Origin: an uncultured Bacillota bacterium | GTDB taxonomy: Bacteria; Bacillota; Dehalobacteriia; UBA4068 | Length of the DNA: 28,563 bases | Direction of reading: 5' to 3' | Assembly (NCBI GenBank): GCA_934271085.1 | Contig: CAKQQU010000017.1 | Span: 1 to 28,563, forward strand | Shown here: positions 23,267 to 28,563 of the stretch, piece after piece | How positions within the stretch are numbered: position 1 is the stretch's first letter | How the letters are laid out: each line of letters starts with the position of its first letter | Notes under the pieces: model-generated | Database searches by the model: none | Seen by the model: the letters and a program-made list of their open reading frames with translations, nothing else | Told to the model about the DNA's origin: nothing | Position numbers and translations under genes: made by a program

Positions 23267-24409
23267 ATGGCTACCCAGATCACTAACTATAAATGCCCTG
23301 CCTGTACCGGCCCTCTTCATTTTGTCGGCGAAAGCGGTCGGCTGGAATGCGATTATTGCGGCAGCACCTATGATATTGCCCAAATAGAAGCTATGTATGC
23401 CAAGGATGACGCTAAGGCCGAAGAGGCAATGGCCGCACAGGCAGAAAAGGATGGGGCTGCTTCTGCTGATGCTGCAGCAGAGGCCGGCTGGGATTATTCC
23501 TCAGTAGGTTCCGATTGGGGCGCGGATTCCCAGAGCATGATCGCATATAACTGCCCATCCTGCGGCGCGGAGCTTATATGTGAAGAAACCACCGCGGCGA
23601 CCTGCTGCCCTTATTGCGGCAATCCCGCTATTGTACCTGGTAAGTTAGGGGGCAATGCTTTAAAGCCCGATTACATAATACCTTTCAAGCTGGATAAACA
23701 GGCTGCTATCGCTGCCTTGAAAAAGCATTACCAAGGGAAAAAACTGCTGCCGAAATCTTTTACCGAAAGTAATCATCTTGAGGAGATAAAGGCTATTTAT
23801 GTGCCTTTTTGGCTGTTCGACGGCCAGGGTGACGGTGATATAAGTTATCATGCCACCCGTTCTTTTTCCGCACAGGAGGGAGATTATCTGGTAACTACCA
23901 CAGAGCATTATAATGTAAGGCGTGTCGGCAATGTATCTTTTGAGCGTATCCCGGTGGATGCCTCCAGCAAAATGCCGGATGACTATATGGATTCCATAGA
24001 ACCTTTTGATTACAGCGAGCTGCAGCCTTTTTCCACCGCATACCTGCCTGGTTTTTTGGCTGATAAATATGATGTTCTCGCAGAAGATTGCGCTGTCCGT
24101 GCCGATCAGCGGGCAACTCAGACCACTATCGATGCTCTTTCCGATACTGTAAGCGGCTATGAGAGCTGCACTCCCACCAGCTCTGAAATACAGCTTAGGA
24201 GAGGGCAGGTCAAATACGCACTGTGCCCTGTTTGGATGCTCAATACCAAGTGGAACGGCAAGGATTATATGTTCGCTATGAACGGCCAGACCGGCAAAAT
24301 GGTGGGTGATCTGCCTGTTTCCAAAGGCAAGTTCTGGGGCTGGTTTGGCGGGGTCTGGGTTTTGTCTGCAGCCGTAATCGCTTTGATTATGCTGTTCCTG
24401 AATATGTAG
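23267..24409 (+). CDS. Zinc-ribbon membrane protein (YdjG-like)
   Basis: 380 aa. Two zinc ribbons (CPAC...CDYC, about residues 10-33; CPSC...CPYC, about 95-120) flank an Ala/Glu-rich linker. A beta-rich domain (about 135-345, with YIIPFKLDK and AIYVPFWLFDG) follows, and a single C-terminal membrane helix (about 357-378) anchors it. This is the layout of Bacillus YdjG, which with YdjH forms the membrane anchor of a Psp-type stress complex. AAGGGAG precedes the ATG. It sits between the YdjI- and YdjH-like genes. Confidence 0.85.
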   Translation: MATQITNYKCPACTGPLHFVGESGRLECDYCGSTYDIAQIEAMYAKDDAKAEEAMAAQAEKDGAASADAAAEAGWDYSSVGSDWGADSQSMIAYNCPSCGAELICEETTAATCCPYCGNPAIVPGKLGGNALKPDYIIPFKLDKQAAIAALKKHYQGKKLLPKSFTESNHLEEIKAIYVPFWLFDGQGDGDISYHATRSFSAQEGDYLVTTTEHYNVRRVGNVSFERIPVDASSKMPDDYMDSIEPFDYSELQPFSTAYLPGFLADKYDVLAEDCAVRADQRATQTTIDALSDTVSGYESCTPTSSEIQLRRGQVKYALCPVWMLNTKWNGKDYMFAMNGQTGKMVGDLPVSKGKFWGWFGGVWVLSAAVIALIMLFLNM

Positions 24410-24420
24410 GAGGTAGGATG

Positions 24421-25761
24421 ATGAGAATAAAACAGATTTTACTCAGCATCCTGCTGGTGCTGATAATAATGCCGGCCGTGCCTGCTGCTGCCTTTTCCGA
24501 TTACGGAAATATTTATGATGCCACGGATATGTTGGGCACGGATTATGTTAATTATGCTGCTGATGATCTTATACCCAGTTTTGTCGGCCGTTTTGGCTTT
24601 GATCTGAGGGTGGATATCGTTGATGATCTGGAAGCCTATGATATTCAGGAATACGCCCGGGTCTTCTATGATAAATACGGCTATGGCTATGGCGAAAATT
24701 ATGACGGTATGCACCTTTTGATTTATGTGTCTCCTGATGAAAACGGGCTGGCAATTAATGATTATGCCTTTTATTACGGCGGCAGCGGTGTTGACCCCTT
24801 GTCGCTTTATACCGGGGAGGATCTGTTCGCCGGTATGCGTGCCTCGCTTACGGCAGAAGCCTGGTCCGGCGACCTGCAGGCCGATCAGGAAGCCTGCGAT
24901 CTGGCCATTGATTATTTTATCTGCGGTGCGGAGCAGCTTCTGACTGCGGTTAGCTGGGAGCCTGCAGCTCCTGTTGAATCCTCTCCGGAAAATGGGGCTG
25001 ATGGGGAGGGTGAAGCAGGGCTGTATCATATTACCGATGCCGCAGCTTTGTTAACCGGCGATGAAGCCAGTCAGCTGGAAGCCAAAGCCCAGGCCATCTC
25101 TGAGGAATATAAATGCAGCATTTACATTATTACCCTGGACGATTATGCTGCTATCGACCCCAGTGGGATTTTTGAAGCAGGACAGCAGATATATACTGAT
25201 TATTCTCTGGGTTGGGGCAGCGATAAGGATGGCATAATGCTTATCCTCAGCATGGAAGATCGTGACTATTACCTTATAGCTCACGGCGCGCTGGCTAATG
25301 CCGCCTTTACAGATTACGGTAAAGAGGTGCTGGCTCAGGATTATTTCCTGGACGATTTTAGGGATGATAGCTGGTACAGCGGCTTTGATGACTATCTTAA
25401 CGGCTGCGCTGCTTTTTTGAAAGACGCTGCTTCAGGGCATCCGGTGGATAATTATGGCGGCGGCAGCTCCAGTTCAGAAGATGATGATAATCCCCTTGGA
25501 ACCGTTTTGCTCATCGTTGTTATTGCCACGATCATAGCGTTTGCTGTGTGCAGATCTCTTAGGAAAAAAATGAAATCCGTGGCGATAAAGACCAATGCCC
25601 AGGAATTTATTGCCCAAAACGGTGTGGATCTTACCGTTAAAGAGGATAACTTTTCGCATATTACGCAAACCAGAGTGCTGATAAAAACTGATGATAGCAG
25701 CAGCGGCGGGGGAACTACGGTTAATTCCGGCGGCTTTTCCGGCAGCGGCGGTAAATTCTAA
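24421..25761 (+). CDS. TPM-domain secreted/membrane protein with two TPM repeats (YdjH-like)
   Basis: 446 aa from ATG 24421; ATG 24418 is also possible, but AGGAGG is seven bases from 24421 and only four from 24418. An N-terminal signal peptide (IKQILLSILLVLIIMPAVPA) is followed by a TPM-like domain (about 27-180), a linker, a second TPM domain (about 200-340, with SIYIITLDDY and DGIMLILSMEDRDYYLIAHG), one membrane segment (about 362-382), a cytoplasmic part and a Gly/Ser tail (GGFSGSGGKF) as in YgcG/YdjH proteins. Bacillus YdjH has a single such domain; here it appears duplicated. Third gene of the module. Confidence 0.85.
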   Translation: MRIKQILLSILLVLIIMPAVPAAAFSDYGNIYDATDMLGTDYVNYAADDLIPSFVGRFGFDLRVDIVDDLEAYDIQEYARVFYDKYGYGYGENYDGMHLLIYVSPDENGLAINDYAFYYGGSGVDPLSLYTGEDLFAGMRASLTAEAWSGDLQADQEACDLAIDYFICGAEQLLTAVSWEPAAPVESSPENGADGEGEAGLYHITDAAALLTGDEASQLEAKAQAISEEYKCSIYIITLDDYAAIDPSGIFEAGQQIYTDYSLGWGSDKDGIMLILSMEDRDYYLIAHGALANAAFTDYGKEVLAQDYFLDDFRDDSWYSGFDDYLNGCAAFLKDAASGHPVDNYGGGSSSSEDDDNPLGTVLLIVVIATIIAFAVCRSLRKKMKSVAIKTNAQEFIAQNGVDLTVKEDNFSHITQTRVLIKTDDSSSGGGTTVNSGGFSGSGGKF

Positions 25762-25786
25762 AAACTATATCCTGTTTAGGTCAGAA

Positions 25787-25824
25787 AAAAGACCTGTTCT
25801 TCTTAATAGAGAACAGGTCTTTTG
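25787..25824. terminator. Bidirectional terminator between YdjH-like and SDR genes
   Basis: AAAAGACCTGTTCT (25787-25800), 9-nt loop, AGAACAGGTCTTTT (25810-25823), with T-rich flank on the plus strand and T-run TTTTTTCTG on the minus. It serves both convergent genes. Confidence 0.9.
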
Positions 25825-25838
25825 TTTTTGATCTTTTG

Positions 25839-26651
25839 CTAATCTTCTGGGTAGTGCCCAAAAGAAGCCAGCAGCCCGCCGTCAACATAAAGTATCTGCC
25901 CGTTGACGAAATCCGAGGCTGCGGAAGCCAGGAAGAGAGCCGGCCCTGTAATATCTTCCGGAACGCCCCAGCGTCCCGCAGGTGTTTTGCTTATCATCAG
26001 GCTGTCGAAAGGATTGCGCTTACCGTTTTCCAGTGGGCGGCGCAGTTCTTCGGTAAAAGGAGTGGCGATAAAACCCGGTCCTATGCCATTGCACTGAATA
26101 TTATATTTGCCGTATTCGGTAGCTATATTGCGGGTAAGCATTTTCAGTCCGCCTTTTGCAGCAGTATAAGCTGCCACAGTATCCCGTCCCAGCTCGCTCA
26201 GAATGGAGCACATATTGATGATCTTGCCGCTGCGCTGGGCTATCATCCCCCGCAATACCGCCTTGGCTGTCATAAAGCAGGCTATCAGGTCAACATCAAT
26301 CACCTGGCGAAAATCTGCGGCGCTCATTTCAGCCATGGGCACACGCTTGATGATGCCGGCATTATTTACCAGGATGTCCACCCGTCCCAAGCCGTTTTCG
26401 ATATCCGATACCAGCCTTTGCACATCTTCCTCTTTGGAGGTATCGCCCAGAAATCCCCGTACTTTTACACCGGCTGCCTCATAGTCAGCAAGAGCCTGCG
26501 CCAGATGCCGCGCATCCCGGCAATTAAATGCCACCTTGGCTCCTGCCTTGGCCAACTGGACGGCTATGGCGAATCCCATTCCTGAAGAAGCTCCGGTTAC
26601 CCAGGCTATTTTTCCTTTCAGAGAAAACTTATCATACCAATTACTTTCCAT
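25839..26651 (-). CDS. SDR oxidoreductase, gluconate 5-dehydrogenase-like
   Basis: 270 aa, classical short-chain dehydrogenase. Cofactor loop TGASSGMG is at residues 19-26, NNAG at 96-99, and the catalytic Ser149, Tyr162 and Lys166 (YTAAK) are all present. The C-terminal portion (IQCNGIGPGFIATPFTEELR, KTPAGRWGVPEDITGPALFL) is most like gluconate 5-dehydrogenase, which interconverts gluconate and 5-ketogluconate with NAD(P). Other sugar-acid or polyol dehydrogenases of the same branch, such as KduD, are possible. TAAGGAGG precedes the ATG. It lies downstream of the cysteine synthase terminator. Confidence 0.85.
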   Translation of the reverse strand: MESNWYDKFSLKGKIAWVTGASSGMGFAIAVQLAKAGAKVAFNCRDARHLAQALADYEAAGVKVRGFLGDTSKEEDVQRLVSDIENGLGRVDILVNNAGIIKRVPMAEMSAADFRQVIDVDLIACFMTAKAVLRGMIAQRSGKIINMCSILSELGRDTVAAYTAAKGGLKMLTRNIATEYGKYNIQCNGIGPGFIATPFTEELRRPLENGKRNPFDSLMISKTPAGRWGVPEDITGPALFLASAASDFVNGQILYVDGGLLASFGHYPED

Positions 26652-26688
26652 ATTATCCTCCTTATCAAAGCTAAGTACCAGTGTAATA

Positions 26689-26719
26689 ATAAAATGGAGC
26701 CGCTTTTGGAGGCTCCATT
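26689..26719 (-). terminator. Terminator of the cysteine synthase gene
   Basis: On the minus strand, AATGGAGCC (26719-26711) pairs with GGCTCCATT (26701-26693), followed by TTTTATTATT. It is just past the cysteine synthase stop codon and ahead of the SDR gene, so the SDR gene probably has its own promoter, not clearly seen. Confidence 0.85.
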
Positions 26720-26722
26720 GTC

Positions 26723-27655
26723 CTATTTATCAAAAAGAGGGGTGCTGAAATAGCGCTCAGCCGTATCAGGAAGTATCGTTACAACAGTTTTGCCAGGTCC
26801 CAGTTTCTTGGCAAGCTGTATGGCTGCCGCAACATTGGTGCCGCTGGATATGCCGCACATCAGGCCTTCTTTTCTGGCCAGGGCCTTGGCGGTATCCAAA
26901 GCCTCTTCGTCTGTTACTATATAGACGTGATCATATATTTTGGTATTAAGATTATCAGGTATCAAGCCATCGCCTATACCCATCTGCAGGTGGGTGCCGA
27001 TGGTGCCGCCAGCCAAAATAGCGGCATTTTGAGGTTCAACAGCCCAAATTTCAATATCAGGGTTAAGTACCTTAAGCACTTCGCCTATGCCTGAGATGGT
27101 ACCGCCGGTGCCCACCCCTGAGCAGAAACCATGTATTGGGCCTGCTACCTGCTCCAATATTTCAAGGGCAGTATGATACTTATGTACTTCGGGGTTGGCT
27201 TTGTTGGAAAACTGTTGGGGAACATATACCCGGGGATCCCTAGATGCCATATCAAAGGCTGTTTCCATGCATTTTTGGATGCATTCTCCTATATTGCCGT
27301 CATCATGTATCAGAATAACCTCAGCTCCGTAATGCTGTACCAGCTTACGGCGTTCTTCACTTACCGAATCAGGCATGATGATACGGGTCTTATATCCCAG
27401 CACCGCACCTACCAGAGCCAGGCCTATGCCCTGATTGCCGCTGGTGGGTTCGACTATGATACTGTCCTTGCCGATAAGGCCGTCCCTTTCGGCAGCCTTT
27501 ATCATATAATAGGCAGTTCTGGTCTTGACCGAGCCGCCTACATTCAAGCCCTCATATTTAACCAGTATTCTGGCGCTATCAGAACCTACCATTTTGTTGG
27601 AAAGCTGGATAACAGGGGTATTGCCCATGGCTTCTAAAACATTGGAATATATCAT
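26723..27655 (-). CDS. cysK: Cysteine synthase A-type (O-acetylserine sulfhydrylase)
   Basis: 310 aa, PLP-dependent beta family. It makes cysteine from O-acetylserine and sulfide in the cytoplasm. PLP Lys44 lies in GGSVKTR, with the phosphate loop GTGGTISG about residue 180, substrate loop PTSGNQG (70-76) and the C-terminal SSGTN. The usual Asp after the catalytic Lys (VKDR) is Thr (VKTR), and SGNTG reads SGNQG. These are small departures from the well-studied enzymes, so a related substrate is possible. The frame continues to 27748, but AGAGGTG lies eight bases before ATG 27655 and the upstream part holds the promoter. Confidence 0.9.
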   Translation of the reverse strand: MIYSNVLEAMGNTPVIQLSNKMVGSDSARILVKYEGLNVGGSVKTRTAYYMIKAAERDGLIGKDSIIVEPTSGNQGIGLALVGAVLGYKTRIIMPDSVSEERRKLVQHYGAEVILIHDDGNIGECIQKCMETAFDMASRDPRVYVPQQFSNKANPEVHKYHTALEILEQVAGPIHGFCSGVGTGGTISGIGEVLKVLNPDIEIWAVEPQNAAILAGGTIGTHLQMGIGDGLIPDNLNTKIYDHVYIVTDEEALDTAKALARKEGLMCGISSGTNVAAAIQLAKKLGPGKTVVTILPDTAERYFSTPLFDK

Positions 27656-27692
27656 TATCAATGCACCTCTGCATAATTTAACTAACTTTTCT

Positions 27693-27721
27693 AATTTATC
27701 ATATTGCAAAAAAAAGGTCAA
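27693..27721 (-). promoter_or_regulatory. Promoter of the cysteine synthase gene
   Basis: On the minus strand, TTGACC (27721-27716), a 17-nt T-rich spacer (eight T in a row) and TAAATT (27698-27693); start near 27686, 30 nt before the ATG. No T-box or S-box is present in this short leader. Confidence 0.6.
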
Positions 27722-27827
27722 GTATATCCGTTGTTGGCAGGTATGCAAAACAGACCGCCGGATATTTGTGGAAAAAGCCGCACGCCATAACGCGCCATAA
27801 TACTATAACCTTATGATGTATTCTATG

Positions 27828-27852
27828 GCCGGGCTGGTAAACCGTGCCCGGC
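27828..27852. repeat. GC-rich inverted repeat after the small minus-strand ORF
   Basis: GCCGGGC (27828-27834) and GCCCGGC (27846-27852) around an 11-nt loop. There is no T-run on either strand, so any termination would be weak. It lies between the cysteine synthase promoter and the small ORF at 27870. Confidence 0.45.
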
Positions 27853-27869
27853 TACGGAAAATATTTTGT

Positions 27870-28130
27870 TTATTTGGGAATATTTTTGATTGTCTTTGCC
27901 AGTTCCGGATATTTAACAAGCAGCTTTTTTATCAGGGAGATGACGTCTGTAAAATACTTGTCCGCATCCTGCCGGCGTTTCAGACATATGCTTTCCGTTT
28001 GTGCCAGCAGCTGCTCGGATTTCTGGCGGGACTCTGCTATAAGCCTGCTGCAAATAATCCTTTGATGTTTTTCCAGCAGTTCAATACTATTTAAATAGTC
28101 TGCCGCAGCTTGGTGCGTTTCTCCCTTCAC
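27870..28130 (-). CDS. Doubtful small helical protein, possible remnant
   Basis: 86 codons from a GTG at 28130, directly downstream of a TAA in the same frame. The product is nearly all helical and charged (LNSIELLEKHQRIICSRLIA..., ending AKTIKNIPK), which favours real coding over chance. There is no Shine-Dalgarno and no ATG. A terminator (28239-28265) lies upstream, so its own promoter would have to be close. It may be the 3' part of a longer gene that has decayed. The family is not recognised. Confidence 0.4.
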   Translation of the reverse strand: MKGETHQAAADYLNSIELLEKHQRIICSRLIAESRQKSEQLLAQTESICLKRRQDADKYFTDVISLIKKLLVKYPELAKTIKNIPK

Positions 28131-28238
28131 CCATTACTGGTAACGCAAGGGGGCGCTTTGGCAGGTTTTCGGGGAATTTCTCAAAAAGTTTTTTTCTTAT
28201 CTCGCTGCTACGGCTAAAGCGGCCTACTGAACGGGCAC

Positions 28239-28265
28239 AAAAAACCGCAGAAAACTTTCTGCGGT
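28239..28265 (-). terminator. Terminator of a minus-strand transcript entering from the right
   Basis: On the minus strand, CCGCAGAA and TTCTGCGG form a tight stem (28264-28245), followed by GGTTTTTT. No protein gene precedes it on that strand in the window, so it ends either an RNA encoded in about 28266-28440 or a gene cut by the window edge. Confidence 0.75.
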
Positions 28266-28563
28266 CGCGTATTGATGGTTTGAAAAAGACTGGTGGAAAG
28301 CTATCACCCATAAAGTAGTAATCTGCCATATGTAATGTGGTTCTTAGCCTACAGCTCAAGTCCTCCCGTTCATAGAAATGTTACACAAAACGGTTTGAAA
28401 ATGCTTGCTTTTTTTCAATGCTGTATGGTAAACTAAATATGTAGCAAGAGAGGCACGAACACCGCGGTCTGCCGTTTTAAGCAAACAATACAAACGGTTT
28501 TTATGCCTTCCACAAGTGAAGTATTATTAGACCGCAACAGCTGTTGACGAAGGCTTGTTGCGG
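28266..28563. other. Non-coding stretch with several inverted repeats
   Basis: No convincing protein gene. A minus-strand frame (28087-28359) opens with no ATG and runs across the terminator, so it is not accepted. On the plus strand there are nested complementary segments: GCGGTCT (from about 28464) with AGACCGC (about 28530-28536), CCGTTT with AAACGG followed by TTTTT (about 28473-28503), and CCGCAACA with TGTTGCGG at the window end. This could be a structured RNA or the end of a mobile element, continued beyond the window. Confidence 0.35.

Noticed and set aside
28087..28359. Minus-strand ORF of 90 codons (TTG start)
   Set aside because: It crosses a strong terminator and has a poorly spaced ribosome site and no recognisable domain.
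28503..28547. Possible 14-codon leader peptide ending in Ser-Cys before a hairpin
   Set aside because: No ribosome site, and the downstream hairpin has no visible T-run because the window ends.

Overview
The window looks like a chromosomal segment of an anaerobic, Gram-positive-type Firmicute (Clostridia or Negativicutes, roughly 48-50% GC by eye). The reasons are strong AGGAGG ribosome sites, sigma-A promoters of the TTGACA-17-TAxxxT type, a valS-folC-maf-minC-minD-minE block, YdjG/H/I-type proteins, a DUF1540 protein and several very Cys-rich small proteins of the kind seen in spore formers. I cannot name the species. No rRNA, tRNA, CRISPR array or intact insertion sequence was seen.

Layout. 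1-3270: a 48-aa DUF1540 protein with a TTG start (208-354, minus), a CorC/HlyC-type CBS transporter (484-1842, minus) with a sigma-A promoter and a terminator-like hairpin in its leader, a tandem pair of related Cys-rich hydrophobic mini-proteins (2216-2556, plus), and a coupled pair of minus-strand genes (2643-3268). 3300-11625: one minus-strand operon reading solute-binding lipoprotein, MalF-like permease, MalG-like permease, HlyD-like membrane fusion protein (split by an in-frame TAA), a single MacB-core-like membrane protein, and a UgpC/MsmK-type ATPase. It has a clear promoter with an overlapping palindrome. 11796-14836: methyltransferase, a 34-Cys/12-His protein with a 21-nt repeat, an EamA/DMT transporter and a 4-TM protein. 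14927-21136: housekeeping block valS, folC, maf, minC (C-terminal domain only), minD, minE. 21366-25761: a 2-TM protein, then a YdjI-YdjG-YdjH-like membrane module without PspA. 25839-27655: gluconate 5-dehydrogenase-like SDR and cysteine synthase. 27656-28563: a doubtful small ORF, a terminator and several unexplained inverted repeats.

Most unusual points: (a) an importer-type ABC operon that also carries an MFP and a MacB-core protein, with a propeller-plus-SBP fusion lipoprotein; (b) a shared non-sigma-A promoter-like motif, ACCCTTTG-N10-CATAT(C/T)AT(G/A)TA, upstream of both plus-strand Cys-rich loci, each placed divergently from a sigma-A promoter; (c) the tandem Cys-rich mini-protein pair; (d) a MinC lacking its FtsZ-inhibiting N-terminal domain; (e) the leader attenuator of the CorC-like gene.
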